Of a stretch of DNA of 64,000 nucleotides, positions 16,827-26,233 are shown piece by piece (the stretch's first letter is position 1; the number at the start of each line of letters is the position of its first letter). Source of the DNA: Aliikangiella marina (GTDB lineage: Bacteria > Pseudomonadota > Gammaproteobacteria > Enterobacterales > Kangiellaceae); contig NZ_VIKR01000002.1 in NCBI RefSeq assembly GCF_007004765.1, positions 682,001-746,000 on the forward strand. Direction: 5' to 3'. The notes beneath the pieces were generated by a model. It was not told the origin of the DNA, ran no database searches, and saw only the letters and a list, made by a program, of their open reading frames with translations. The position numbers and the translations under genes are program-made.

Positions 16827-17192
16827 TTAGAAGTGACCAAAAAAGAAGGGGGTAATAGTAAGATAAAGGACAACACCAATAAATAGAATCACCGCAGTAT
16901 ACTTAATGGGGTGCTTGAGGATACTCTCTAACCAAGAGGCGGTTTCACCGTTTTCTTGAGCGACTCTTCTCGCCTCGACAGCCTTGGAATATCGTTTCTC
17001 TTGGTATTCGTCGACAATTTTTTTGGCAGTTTCAAATTGAGACTCATCTTTCAACCAAATACCGGCAAAGGACAGTCCCCACATACCAGCACTGGTTTCA
17101 TAAAAGTCTATTTCACTATGTTCAAGCACTTCGCGAACTTCTTCCGCCTCATCATCGGGAACGCCATTGAGTTTAAAGAGTAACTTTGCCAT
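16827..17192 (-). CDS. DUF6164 family membrane protein
   Basis: A 121-residue protein: a soluble N-terminal domain (MAKLLFKLNGVPDDEAEEVR, SAGMWGLSFAGIWLKDESQF) and a C-terminal membrane anchor (IKYTAVILFIGVVLYLTITPFFF). This architecture and the phrase NGVPDDEAEEVRELL-like opening match DUF6164, a small gammaproteobacterial family of unknown function. The soluble part resembles DUF2007-type signal-transducing alpha/beta folds. Confidence 0.75.
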   Translation of the reverse strand: MAKLLFKLNGVPDDEAEEVREVLEHSEIDFYETSAGMWGLSFAGIWLKDESQFETAKKIVDEYQEKRYSKAVEARRVAQENGETASWLESILKHPIKYTAVILFIGVVLYLTITPFFFGHF

Positions 17193-17401
17193 TAATCAAT
17201 TCTTTAGGTTAAAAGAGAAAGTAGTTATTCCTGTTATTGTATCAGGACGGACGACAGAGGTGAAAGGTTAAAATTTTCCGTTGTTTCAGAAGAGTGACTT
17301 GAAAGTTGATTAACTGATTAATTAATTGAATTGGCCTTCGGCGTGAGCGACCTTAGCAAATATCAGCGAAATATATCAGTTTAGTTTTTTAGGGGGCAGC
17401 G

Positions 17402-17436
17402 CTAAGAACTAAGAACTAAGAACTAAGAACTAAGAA
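17402..17436. repeat. heptanucleotide tandem array (CTAAGAA)5
   Basis: Five perfect copies of CTAAGAA, 15 bases beyond the chemoreceptor stop codon. A different heptamer from the array 1 kb upstream. Confidence 0.95.
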
Positions 17437-17450
17437 TTAATTTGTTCGTG

Positions 17451-19337
17451 CTAATGCTTAAAAGTTGCAACTAACTCTTTCAATTCTGCTGCTAATCTCG
17501 CCTGATCATTTGAAGCTTGCGACGTTTGCTCTGAATTATTTGTGTTTTGCACCGCTCGATCATTAATATCCACAATTTTCACATTGATTTCCTCTGATAC
17601 CGAGTTCTGCTCTTCAGCAGCAGTTGCTATCTGAGTACTCATATTATTAATCTGTTCCACCTTGCCGGTGACCACATTCAGCGCATCGCCTGCTTGCTTG
17701 GCTTGTAGCATTGTTTCTGATACTTGAGATTGACTTTGCTCCATGACTTCGACAGCCATTGTCGAGTTAGATTGTAACCTTTCGATGATTTGATTGATCT
17801 CTTCTGTCGATTGTTGAGTTCTTCCTGCCAAAGTTCTCACTTCGTCGGCAACTACTGCAAACCCTCGACCCTGTTCTCCGGCGCGAGCGGCTTCAATTGC
17901 CGCGTTGAGAGCGAGTAAATTCGTTTGTTCTGCAACGCCTCGAATAACCTCCAATACTTTGCTCACATCATCGCTATCTTTGTCGAGTTCATCTTGAATT
18001 TTTTTGGCTTTGTCGATTTTATCGACAAGCTGCTCGACTGCTGCAACTGCATTTGCGACTGTCGTTTTGGCGGTTGCTGTCTCCTTGTAAGCTTCGTCAG
18101 CATTCTCTGAAGTCTCAGAAATATTATTTGCGACCTCTTGAACCGATACTGACATTTGATTGACTGCGGTTGCGACTTGTTCAATCAAGTTTTGCTGTTC
18201 TCTTAGGTTTTCGGCAGAGCTTTGATTAATATGAGAAAGTTCGTTTGATGCGGATGAAACTTGCTCGGAAGCTCTGTCTATTCGCTCTAATACTTGCGAA
18301 AAACTTTGCATCATTGAGTCAAATACCGCGGCAAGTTGTGCTATTTCATGTCGACCTTGCATATTACAGCGGATGCTAACATCCTTATTTTCGCTTGCTC
18401 GACGCATAATTTCAGTCAGCCTTTGAAGCGGGTCATAGACGGAGCGGTAAGCCATGTAAATCATTAGCATCATTACCAGTACCACGATAGTCGCTAAAAT
18501 AATATATTGCCGATTAGCGTCCTCTATTTCGCTGGTTATAAAGACTTTTAAATCATCTGAAGTGGCTTTGAGTAATGTTTCACTTTGGTGAATGGTTTCT
18601 CGCATATTTCCGAGTTCACCGGAATTCGAATCTAATCCAAGTTGTTGAGACAATTCTGCAAACTTTGAGAATTCACTTGAATAGTTTTGCATCGCTTGGT
18701 TAATTTGAGATTTAGTCGAACTATCAATTGATGAGGCATTAAGCGCTTGATTGAATGCGTTTAAGTCTTTGTTAAAACTTTCGAGATACTTCAAATCCCA
18801 GCGGAGCATAAAGTCCTTTTCACGGCGTCGTAGCATCAAAATGTCAGCGAGCAACTCCCAATTTTGTTGCGCTTTTACCAATGATTCAGCTTCATGAACT
18901 GCAGCGCGCAAACTTCCATAGGCTCCCGTTTTAGCGGTCAATCCTTTTTGTACTTTAAGTGAAGCAACCCTTGAAAATTGGTCGTTATAGCTTTGAAAAG
19001 TGGGTAACAATTTAGCAGTGAACCCATTATCGTTAAAACCAATATCCTCAACTTGTTGAACCAACTCTTGTGTCATTTGAGTGAGTTGTTGGTAGTTCCC
19101 CTGAAAACGCTCGACATATTTAGTGTCGTTACGCGCCAAAAAGTCTTTTTCATTTCGCCGTAGTTGCAGCATCATGGCATTGATTTGAGTGGTGAGTTGA
19201 AGGGTTTTATTCGCGGTGTCAATTTGATTCGCCACATTAATTTTTAATAAAACCATCAACACTACGCTAACAAACGCAACCACTGACATAGCGAGGAGTT
19301 TTTGCTTGATCGTGAAGCTATTTAATAATTCACCCAT
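17451..19337 (-). CDS. methyl-accepting chemotaxis protein with HBM-like sensor
   Basis: A 628-residue transmembrane chemoreceptor. First membrane segment at about 12-32; periplasmic helical domain about 35-270 with two repeated [10 protein letters not shown] / [12 protein letters not shown] motifs, typical of the helical bimodular (HBM) sensor; second membrane segment about 275-298 ([20 protein letters not shown]); HAMP about 300-350; signalling hairpin to the end, with the tip sequence [39 protein letters not shown] seen in pieces there. It would relay ligand binding to CheA/CheW. HBM sensors bind organic acids in known cases; the ligand here is unknown. No other chemotaxis gene is nearby. 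Confidence 0.93.
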   Translation of the reverse strand: MGELLNSFTIKQKLLAMSVVAFVSVVLMVLLKINVANQIDTANKTLQLTTQINAMMLQLRRNEKDFLARNDTKYVERFQGNYQQLTQMTQELVQQVEDIGFNDNGFTAKLLPTFQSYNDQFSRVASLKVQKGLTAKTGAYGSLRAAVHEAESLVKAQQNWELLADILMLRRREKDFMLRWDLKYLESFNKDLNAFNQALNASSIDSSTKSQINQAMQNYSSEFSKFAELSQQLGLDSNSGELGNMRETIHQSETLLKATSDDLKVFITSEIEDANRQYIILATIVVLVMMLMIYMAYRSVYDPLQRLTEIMRRASENKDVSIRCNMQGRHEIAQLAAVFDSMMQSFSQVLERIDRASEQVSSASNELSHINQSSAENLREQQNLIEQVATAVNQMSVSVQEVANNISETSENADEAYKETATAKTTVANAVAAVEQLVDKIDKAKKIQDELDKDSDDVSKVLEVIRGVAEQTNLLALNAAIEAARAGEQGRGFAVVADEVRTLAGRTQQSTEEINQIIERLQSNSTMAVEVMEQSQSQVSETMLQAKQAGDALNVVTGKVEQINNMSTQIATAAEEQNSVSEEINVKIVDINDRAVQNTNNSEQTSQASNDQARLAAELKELVATFKH

Positions 19338-19562
19338 GCTTTTTGCATCCGAATAAAGGTTAACTCAATCCTGTACCTCTCCTGAGAATAGTACATTTTT
19401 AGGGTTTGTACACAATTTATACGGCGAGCTATCTTTCTAAGTTATTGATTTGTATAGGCTGTAAAGTGCAATGTCGTGAATTGATGATAAATCGAATTTA
19501 GAGCAGAAGATAACTGGCGATAGAGAATCGCCAGTCACAACGAACAGCCGGTTTTTAACTCA

Positions 19563-20552
19563 CTAGATAAAATGCTTTGGTTGAAGCAGTGCCTGCTGCT
19601 CTTTTAGCGCTAGAACTTGTTCTTCCCAATAACGAGTCGTATTAAACCAAGGAAAGTTAAATTGAAAGCTGGGGTCGGTCCAGCGGCGTGCCAACCATGC
19701 GCTGTAATGAAGCATTCGCATTGCGCGTAAGGGTTCAACCAATGTGAGTTCTCGATCGTCAAATTCGCGAAAGTCTTCGTAACCTTCTAACAATAAATTC
19801 CATTGGTGACGGTTTTCTGTCTCGGTTACCAGCATCCACAAGTCCTGCACCGCAGGTCCCATCCGACTGTCATCAAAGTCAACAAAGTGAGGACCATCAT
19901 CGGTCCACATTACATTGCTTGGATGACAATCGCCATGCAGCCTAAGCAAGTTGAGCGGTCCAAAGTTTTCAAAGGCCGCAGAACAGTATTCGACGATCAA
20001 GTTGGCGGTTGTTTGATAAGATTCTTGAATGTGAGCCGGTATAAAGTTTTCTCGAATTAAATAGTCGACACTGTCGCGAGCAAAATTTTCCCAGGTGAGA
20101 GTGGGCCTAGATTGATAGGCGGACGCTTCGCCCAACATATGAATCCTGCCAATAAACCTGCCCAACCAGATTAGCGTGTCTTCGTCGTCTAAGTTAGGCG
20201 TGCGGCCCCCTTTGTTTTCGAAGACGGCAAAGCGAAAGTTATCAAATTTGAAAAGCGTTTCCCCGCCAATTTGTAATGGCGCAACGACCGGAATTTCAGA
20301 CTCCGCGAGTTGTAAACTGAATTCATGCTCTTCGAGGATTTGTTGATCACTCCAACGATGCGGCCGATAAAACTTAACTACATATTTTTGTTCTTGGTAA
20401 TCGCGGAATTGATAGACACGATTTTCATAACTGTTTAGCGCGAGCAAGGCTGCTTGCGGTTCGAGATCAACCGATTCAAGTGCATCGAGCACTTCATCGG
20501 GGGTCAGCTGATAAAAATCTTTCGCATGATCTTCAATCATTGGAGAGAACAC
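19563..20552 (-). CDS. srkA: stress response kinase A
   Basis: A 329-residue kinase-like protein of the SrkA (YihE/RdoA) family. Recognisable parts are LNSYENRVYQFRDYQEQKYVVKF, YRPHRWSDQQILEEHEF, the catalytic loop LRLHGDCHPSNVMW and the metal motif VDFDDSRMGPAVQDLWML. In E. coli this Ser/Thr kinase protects against stress-induced death and MazEF toxicity. It starts at GTG (20552) immediately after the MATE gene stop, or at an ATG four codons later; neither has a clear ribosome site. Confidence 0.92.
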   Translation of the reverse strand: MFSPMIEDHAKDFYQLTPDEVLDALESVDLEPQAALLALNSYENRVYQFRDYQEQKYVVKFYRPHRWSDQQILEEHEFSLQLAESEIPVVAPLQIGGETLFKFDNFRFAVFENKGGRTPNLDDEDTLIWLGRFIGRIHMLGEASAYQSRPTLTWENFARDSVDYLIRENFIPAHIQESYQTTANLIVEYCSAAFENFGPLNLLRLHGDCHPSNVMWTDDGPHFVDFDDSRMGPAVQDLWMLVTETENRHQWNLLLEGYEDFREFDDRELTLVEPLRAMRMLHYSAWLARRWTDPSFQFNFPWFNTTRYWEEQVLALKEQQALLQPKHFI

Positions 20553-21881
20553 CTAGTGCATTTTAATCTCAGCCCAGCGTCTTTGTTGCCAGAGCCGAGC
20601 AAACCAAAATGTTTGGCCAAGTCGATACAACCCTTGAGTCAACCAAATGGCGGTTAATCCCATTCCCATATACGGGCCGATTACCCAAGCAATTGGCAAA
20701 AAGATTAACCATTGGCAAACAATCCCAACGATCATGGTTGTTTTAGTGTCACCTGCGCCCTGCAATGAAGACATTAAGACTAAGTTAACCGCATCAATAA
20801 TGATTGCGATGCCCACGAGTTGTAATGGTACTTTGGCGACGTCGATTACTTCTTGTTCATGAAGAAATATACTTAACAGCAATTCAGGAACAAAAAACAT
20901 CGGGATGCTGATCAAAGAAACGCCGACGATGGCAATTTTAGAAGTATCCCATGCCCATTGATGAGCATCGTCAACATCCTTTCGCCCCAGCGCTTGGCCC
21001 ACCAAAGTGGCGGAGCTCATTCCAAAAGCGATTGATGGCAAAATTGCTACGAGAGTTAAAGTCGTTAATACATTGGCGGCGGCTAACTCGGCAGTACCTA
21101 TTTGGCCAACGATCCAGAATAAAATCGTAAAACCTAATGCAAAAAATAATTGTTGTGCCGAGGATGGTAGGGAAATCCGAATCACACTGTAGAAGGTTTC
21201 TTTGTGCGGTAAGTGCAAACCAAAACCATACTTTGAGGTGTAGCGCATAGTAAGGTAGAAGTACATTAAAGTCCCACCAAACATTGATAAGCTAGTGCCT
21301 AGTCCTGCGCCTTCAGTGCCCAGTTCTGGAAAGCCCCAGTTACCGAAAATCAGTAAATAGTTCAGCAAAATATTGAGGCTATGCATAATTAATAGCGTCT
21401 TAAAATAATAACTGGTCATTTTTATCGCGCTTAAGTAGCCACGAAAACTAAAGTTCATACCGACTGCCATAATGCCAATGAGACGCGCGTCGAGATATTG
21501 AACGCCGTGCTTAACGACTTCAGGGTCGTCATTTAACATCGCCATGATGGGTTCCGAGAGCCAGGTTAGAATGATGGTCAATGGAATTGCCGCAACGAAA
21601 ATTGTCAGAAGTGCGCCGTTTAAGGGATTGGCGGCCTCGCTTTCTCTTCCTTCTCCGACCCGTCTAGCAACCATTGCTTGGACACCGGAAGCCATTCCCA
21701 TGAACACAGCAGCAGCAACAAAGTTCATAAAACTGGCCAGACCCACGGCTGCAAGTGGTGTAGAGCCGAGTTGGCCAACCATCGCCGCATCAACAATATT
21801 TAAAATGTTTTGCGACATCATTCCACCGATTATCGGTAGTGCGATTTGAAAGATTTGAGATGAGCGATCGCGTGAAACCAA
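20553..21881 (-). CDS. MATE family efflux transporter
   Basis: A 442-residue protein with twelve predicted membrane segments, starting with the family-typical IALPIIGGMMSQNILNIVDAAMVGQLG and repeating a related pattern in the second half (SLPSSAQQLFFALGFTILFW, QALGRKDVDDAHQWA). MATE pumps export cationic drugs and metabolites using Na+ or H+ gradients. The sequence resembles the NorM/DinF group broadly; I cannot assign a substrate. It is directly followed by srkA with no gap. Confidence 0.9.
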   Translation of the reverse strand: MVSRDRSSQIFQIALPIIGGMMSQNILNIVDAAMVGQLGSTPLAAVGLASFMNFVAAAVFMGMASGVQAMVARRVGEGRESEAANPLNGALLTIFVAAIPLTIILTWLSEPIMAMLNDDPEVVKHGVQYLDARLIGIMAVGMNFSFRGYLSAIKMTSYYFKTLLIMHSLNILLNYLLIFGNWGFPELGTEGAGLGTSLSMFGGTLMYFYLTMRYTSKYGFGLHLPHKETFYSVIRISLPSSAQQLFFALGFTILFWIVGQIGTAELAAANVLTTLTLVAILPSIAFGMSSATLVGQALGRKDVDDAHQWAWDTSKIAIVGVSLISIPMFFVPELLLSIFLHEQEVIDVAKVPLQLVGIAIIIDAVNLVLMSSLQGAGDTKTTMIVGIVCQWLIFLPIAWVIGPYMGMGLTAIWLTQGLYRLGQTFWFARLWQQRRWAEIKMH

Positions 21882-22040
21882 ATGAACTCCAAGAACCTAA
21901 AATAATTCGAAGGTAACCCTTCATAAGGGCGACAGTGTATCACTTTATCTGTGATTAATATCGGGAAACTTCTCCCAATGTGTTACAGCATTTAACGTTA
22001 TTTGTTGTTGCTTGTTTAAGTTTAGTTGCGGTTTTTCGCG

Positions 22041-22754
22041 TTAGTATGAATAAGCGCGGGCAACAGTCCAGACATCGACACGAGCAATGCCAGCTTTCAA
22101 TAAACAGCGGGTCAATTCAGTAACCGTTTTGCCGGTTGTCATAACATCATCAACCAGGGCGACGTGGCTCGCATCAATTGCTCTAACCCTAAATGCGCCC
22201 TTCAAGTTCTTCGCTCGTTCAGCGGCATCCAAGCCAACTTGCGGCTGGGTGGCTTTTTGCCTGTCGAGCCCCTGCCGGTGTAAGGGAATTTGTAACTGTT
22301 TTGAGAGCTTAGCGGCAATGAGCTGAGCCTGATTAAAACCTCGTTGTTTTAGTCTGCTATGGTGCAGCGGTATCGGCAATATTGCATGCGGTAACAGGTC
22401 CGATTTATAGGCTAAAGTGATTTTTTGGCTCAAATAATCGCTCATCAAGTTAAGGGATTGTGTTTGATGATGAAACTTTAGCTCGGTGATAAAGTCACTG
22501 ATTGGCGATTCGTAATGAAAGGCCGATACGGTTTTTTCAAACGGGGGACTAGAGGTTAAACACTCTCCACACCTAAAGCGGCTTGAATTAATGCGAGGGT
22601 TTGTCATTGGCATGGCGCATATGTCACATGCGCTTTCGACAATGGGCAGCCGTTTGTGACAATCAGGGCAAATAAGGGGAGCTTGAGAATTGTTTGTGGC
22701 ATTTCTAACATTGACCAAGCTGCCACATAGCAAGCAATCTGAAAAGAGTATCAT
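22041..22754 (-). CDS. ComF family protein (amidophosphoribosyltransferase-like)
   Basis: A 237-residue protein with an N-terminal zinc finger made of CxxC pairs (CLLCG, CPDCHK, CDICAMP, CGEC) and a C-terminal phosphoribosyltransferase domain with the PRPP-binding motif VALVDDVMTTGKTV. Members (ComF/GntX) are linked to DNA uptake and use of extracellular DNA. In enterobacteria the homologue gntX lies beside bioH, and here it is divergent from the bio cluster. The predicted BirA box sits just 32 bases upstream of its start, so it could share biotin control. Confidence 0.88.
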   Translation of the reverse strand: MILFSDCLLCGSLVNVRNATNNSQAPLICPDCHKRLPIVESACDICAMPMTNPRINSSRFRCGECLTSSPPFEKTVSAFHYESPISDFITELKFHHQTQSLNLMSDYLSQKITLAYKSDLLPHAILPIPLHHSRLKQRGFNQAQLIAAKLSKQLQIPLHRQGLDRQKATQPQVGLDAAERAKNLKGAFRVRAIDASHVALVDDVMTTGKTVTELTRCLLKAGIARVDVWTVARAYSY

Positions 22755-22785
22755 AATTTCAGTTGATTGATTAAAATGTAGCCAG

Positions 22786-22818
22786 TTGTAAACTTTTGGG
22801 CGTCTGTTTGCTTGACAA
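22786..22818 (+). promoter_or_regulatory. predicted BirA operator
   Basis: TTGTAAACT, 15 bases, GCTTGACAA. The Gram-negative BirA consensus is TTGTAAACC-N15/16-GGTTTACAA; the left arm matches at 8 of 9 and the right at 7 of 9. It overlaps the -35 of the predicted bio promoter, as repression by biotin-loaded BirA would need. Confidence 0.75.
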
Positions 22819-22839
22819 ACGTTTGACCCCCATTAAGAT
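22812..22839 (+). promoter_or_regulatory. predicted bio operon promoter
   Basis: TTGACA (22812-22817), a 16-base spacer and TAAGAT (22834-22839). The -35 lies inside the right arm of the BirA box. Confidence 0.6.
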
Positions 22840-23065
22840 CCCTGCGTAACGAGGATATGGCGATTTAAGTGAAAATCGGTCGATGGCGGTAGCGGTTATT
22901 AACCTAAAGCGTTGATTTGTATCGATTATTCGATAGGTAAAGTCCATTTCAGTTGTCCCAGGCAGTGAAAGTAAATCTCTGATTACAAAATTAAATCCGA
23001 ATCGCCGAATTAAGCCACAACTAATCCTTTAGTTGGGGATAAACGATTAAAATATGTGAGTTATT

Positions 23066-24169
23066 ATGCAAGAAAAAGCTTCTGTGTCCAGTTTGAGTCA
23101 ATCAGCGGAGCTTCGTCATGACTGGACGGTAGCTGAGATTCAATCGCTTTATGATATGCCATTTAATGATCTGCTATTCAGGGCGCAAGCCGTCCACCGG
23201 CAGCATTTTGAACCGAACCTGGTTCAAACTTCGACGTTAATGAGTATCAAAACAGGTGCCTGTCCAGAAGATTGTGCTTATTGTCCGCAAAGCGGCCACT
23301 ATAATACCGGACTTTCTAAAGAGCAGTTGGTCGCCATAGATGAGGTCGTTAAATCGGCCAAAAATGCAAAACGCACAGGAGCTACTCGTTTTTGTATGGG
23401 AGCTGCATGGCGAAGTCCTCGTGGAAAAGATTTTCCAGTCGTGCTCGAAATGATAAAAGCCGTCAAGAACCTCGGTATGGAAACTTGTGTCACATTAGGA
23501 ATGTTGAACGACGAACAAGCAGACCAACTCAAAGATGCCGGGTTAGACTATTACAATCATAATTTGGATACCTCAGCAGAATATTACGATCAAATTATCA
23601 CCACCCGTACTTTTCAAGATAGACTTGATACCTTAGCTAGAGTCCGCGATGCTGGCATTAATGTGTGTGCAGGTGGCATTCTGGGGATGGGGGAAACTCT
23701 TAACGATCGACTCGGGCTAATCAAAGAACTCGCTAATTTGCCGGAACATCCACAGAGTGTGCCGATTAATCAACTCATTGCGGTCAAGGGCACGCCACTT
23801 GAAGATGCTAAACAACTTGATCCTTTCGAGTTTATTCGAATGATTGCGGTTGCGCGTATCGTGATGCCCAAATCTTATGTTCGTCTCTCTGCTGGTCGAG
23901 AAGACATGTCTGATGAAATGCAGGCGATGTGCTTCTTTGCAGGCGCCAATTCGATTTTCTATGGTGAAAAACTGCTTACCACTGAAAATCCGGATATGAA
24001 TCATGACTTGGAACTATTCGCTCGTCTGGGTATTGAGCCAGAGGGGGGGACGCCAGAAACCAATCCTTGTCCCCGGAAGTTAGCGGAAGAGCAAGCGCAA
24101 ATAGAGCAAGCAGTCAGTAACCAACAAGGTAAAAAAGCCGCGCCGCTTTTTTATGACGCTGCAAACTAG
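23066..24169 (+). CDS. bioB: biotin synthase
   Basis: A 367-residue radical SAM enzyme that inserts sulfur into dethiobiotin, the last step of biotin synthesis. The cluster-binding motif [17 protein letters not shown] is present near residue 70, together with [29 protein letters not shown] and the C-terminal [21 protein letters not shown]. The length is normal. First gene of a bioB-bioF-bioH-bioC cluster, behind a BirA-box-like operator. The ribosome site before the ATG is weak. Confidence 0.98.
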   Translation: MQEKASVSSLSQSAELRHDWTVAEIQSLYDMPFNDLLFRAQAVHRQHFEPNLVQTSTLMSIKTGACPEDCAYCPQSGHYNTGLSKEQLVAIDEVVKSAKNAKRTGATRFCMGAAWRSPRGKDFPVVLEMIKAVKNLGMETCVTLGMLNDEQADQLKDAGLDYYNHNLDTSAEYYDQIITTRTFQDRLDTLARVRDAGINVCAGGILGMGETLNDRLGLIKELANLPEHPQSVPINQLIAVKGTPLEDAKQLDPFEFIRMIAVARIVMPKSYVRLSAGREDMSDEMQAMCFFAGANSIFYGEKLLTTENPDMNHDLELFARLGIEPEGGTPETNPCPRKLAEEQAQIEQAVSNQQGKKAAPLFYDAAN

Positions 24170-24199
24170 TCTCAGGCAAAACGAGCAAAAACGAGCAAA

Positions 24200-25387
24200 A
24201 TGGCTGCGCAGCAAAATAAACTTGATTTGCTCAACCTGGAGCAAGTGTTAAGCCAACGCCAGCAGAACGATATGTGGCGAGAGCGGAGTGAGATCCATTC
24301 GGCTTGTTCGACTGAAGTTAAGTTAGTGAAGCAAGGGCTCAACCACTTTGAGGGAGTTAACTTTGCCAGCAATGATTATTTGGGATTGGCAAATAGCGAC
24401 GAAGCCAAATCTGCGGTTGGCCGATTAGTTAACCAACTTGGTTTTGGGTCGGGAGCATCTCACTTAATTTGTGGGCATCACCTTGCGCACGAACAACTCG
24501 AAAAAGCCTTAGCTGAATTTTTACAAAGAGAGTCGGCGCTAACCTTTTCGTCAGGGTACGTTGCTAATCTCTCAATCCTGCAAACTTTGGCGAAAAAGGG
24601 TGACTTAATTGTTGCCGACAAACTGAATCATGCTTCGCTTATTGATGGGGTCCGATTAAGTGACGCTCAATCCAGTCGCTATCCTCATGGCGACTTATCG
24701 GTTTTAGAGTCTCGTTTAAAAAAAGCCGCAGCTAATAAATTTGTTGTCACTGATAGTGTTTTTAGTATGGATGGCGACATTGCACCGCTAAAAGCGATCG
24801 CAGAAGTGTGCCAAAAATATGATGCGATTTTGATTGTTGATGATGCACATGGATTTGGCGTTCTTGGAAAGCACGGGCGAGGATGCTGCGAACATTTTGA
24901 CCTCAACCAAAATCAAATTCCCATATTAATGACAACTTTAGGTAAATCGTTAGGAGGTGTTGGCGCTTGTGTTTCGGGGAAAAAGTTGTTGGTCGACTAT
25001 TTAATCCAGTTCGCACGCCCGTACATTTATACGACAGCGATACCGGCGATAAATGCGATTGGAAACTTAGCGAACCTATCTTTGTTAGAGGGAACCCCTG
25101 AACTGATTCATAAACTACATAAAAATATCGAACTCTTTAAAGCTGCATGTGATAAAAAAAATATTCCTTTATTAGCGTCTTCAACAGCAATACAACCGAT
25201 ACACATCGGTGACCACAAGCGATTAATGAGCGTTAACAAAGCATTAATGAATAAGGGCTTTTTAGTTGGAGCGATACGTCCACCGACGGTTCCAGTTAAT
25301 GGCGCAAGGTTGAGAGTGACACTCAGTGCGGCACACACAGAAAAACAAATCGCCGGTTTAGTGATCGCTTTAGCACAAGTGCTTTAG
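24200..25387 (+). CDS. bioF: 8-amino-7-oxononanoate synthase
   Basis: A 395-residue PLP enzyme that condenses pimeloyl-ACP with alanine to make KAPA. The alpha-oxoamine synthase features are visible: NFASNDYLGLA, LTFSSGYVANLSILQTL, DSVFSMDGDIAPLKAI, DDAHGFGVLGKHGRG and the PLP lysine in TTLGKSLGGVGACVSG. A short duplication (ACGAGCAAAA twice) immediately precedes the ATG where a ribosome site would be, and no good Shine-Dalgarno is seen. It starts 30 bases after bioB. Confidence 0.96.
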   Translation: MAAQQNKLDLLNLEQVLSQRQQNDMWRERSEIHSACSTEVKLVKQGLNHFEGVNFASNDYLGLANSDEAKSAVGRLVNQLGFGSGASHLICGHHLAHEQLEKALAEFLQRESALTFSSGYVANLSILQTLAKKGDLIVADKLNHASLIDGVRLSDAQSSRYPHGDLSVLESRLKKAAANKFVVTDSVFSMDGDIAPLKAIAEVCQKYDAILIVDDAHGFGVLGKHGRGCCEHFDLNQNQIPILMTTLGKSLGGVGACVSGKKLLVDYLIQFARPYIYTTAIPAINAIGNLANLSLLEGTPELIHKLHKNIELFKAACDKKNIPLLASSTAIQPIHIGDHKRLMSVNKALMNKGFLVGAIRPPTVPVNGARLRVTLSAAHTEKQIAGLVIALAQVL

Positions 25388-25438
25388 TATGACCGAATCG
25401 AGAAGTTAAACTTAAACAATAGCGAATTGAAACCAAAA

Positions 25439-26233
25439 ATGAGCTTAAAACCCTACGTCTTCACATCTGGCAAAGGCCCCAACCTAGTATTAATTCACGG
25501 TTGGGGATTGCACGGTGGTATATGGGAAACCGTATTACCTATGCTAGAAGAAAGTTTCACCATACATAATATTGATTTACCGGGATTTGGTCGCAGTCCT
25601 GTTCATAATGGTGAGTACACTTTAGATTATTTGGTGGAAGCGGTTGCTGAAGTGATGCCAGACGACGCCAATGTTATTGGTTGGTCTTTAGGAGGTTTAG
25701 TGGCTACTGGCATTGCGCTTGATATACCTAAGAAAGTCAATCGTTTGATTACTGTTGCGTCCAATCCTTGTTTTGTGGCGACCGATGATTGGCAGTATGG
25801 TATGCAGGCTAAAATATTGGAATCATTTATTGATTATCTAGAAGAAGATTATGAAACAACGTTAATACGGTTTTTAGGTATTCAAACTATGGGAAGTGCA
25901 ACTCAAAAAGAGGATATTAAAAAGCTCAAGGAAGCGGTTTTTTTACATGGACAGCCATCAAAAAAAGCGTTACGAGGTGGTCTTCAAATTTTACATGATA
26001 TGAATTTGATTGGACGCTTAGCTCAATTAACCCAACCTGTGCTTAGGATGTATGGAAGGCTAGATTCGCTTGTCCCCGCAAAAGTGGCCGATGATGTTGC
26101 TGGATACTTGCCAGAAAGTCAGTCAATTGTTTATCGCAAAGCTGCCCATGCTCCCTTTTTGTCAGCCAGCGATGATTTTGTTGACGATGTAAAAAAGTTC
26201 TTTACAAAAGACTCAGCTGGTGACGTTCAATGA
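25439..26233 (+). CDS. bioH: pimeloyl-ACP methyl ester esterase
   Basis: A 264-residue alpha/beta hydrolase that removes the methyl group added by BioC. It has LVLIHGWGLHGGIWETVLPML, the nucleophile elbow GWSLGGLVA, a catalytic Asp in YGRLDSLVP and His in KAAHAPF, all as in E. coli BioH. I start at the ATG at 25439; an in-frame TTG lies four codons earlier. Its stop overlaps the bioC start (ATGA). Its location inside the bio cluster supports the specific call over a generic hydrolase. Confidence 0.93.
   Translation: MSLKPYVFTSGKGPNLVLIHGWGLHGGIWETVLPMLEESFTIHNIDLPGFGRSPVHNGEYTLDYLVEAVAEVMPDDANVIGWSLGGLVATGIALDIPKKVNRLITVASNPCFVATDDWQYGMQAKILESFIDYLEEDYETTLIRFLGIQTMGSATQKEDIKKLKEAVFLHGQPSKKALRGGLQILHDMNLIGRLAQLTQPVLRMYGRLDSLVPAKVADDVAGYLPESQSIVYRKAAHAPFLSASDDFVDDVKKFFTKDSAGDVQ

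Larger units (their letters stand above)
22755..23065. other. comF-bioB intergenic region with long bio leader
   Basis: A 311-base gap that contains the BirA-like box, the predicted bio promoter and, after the likely start near 22846, an untranslated leader of about 220 bases. Near the end of the leader, CAACTAA-TCCT-TTAGTTG (23018-23035) forms a perfect seven-pair hairpin 30 bases before the bioB ATG. Confidence 0.6.
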
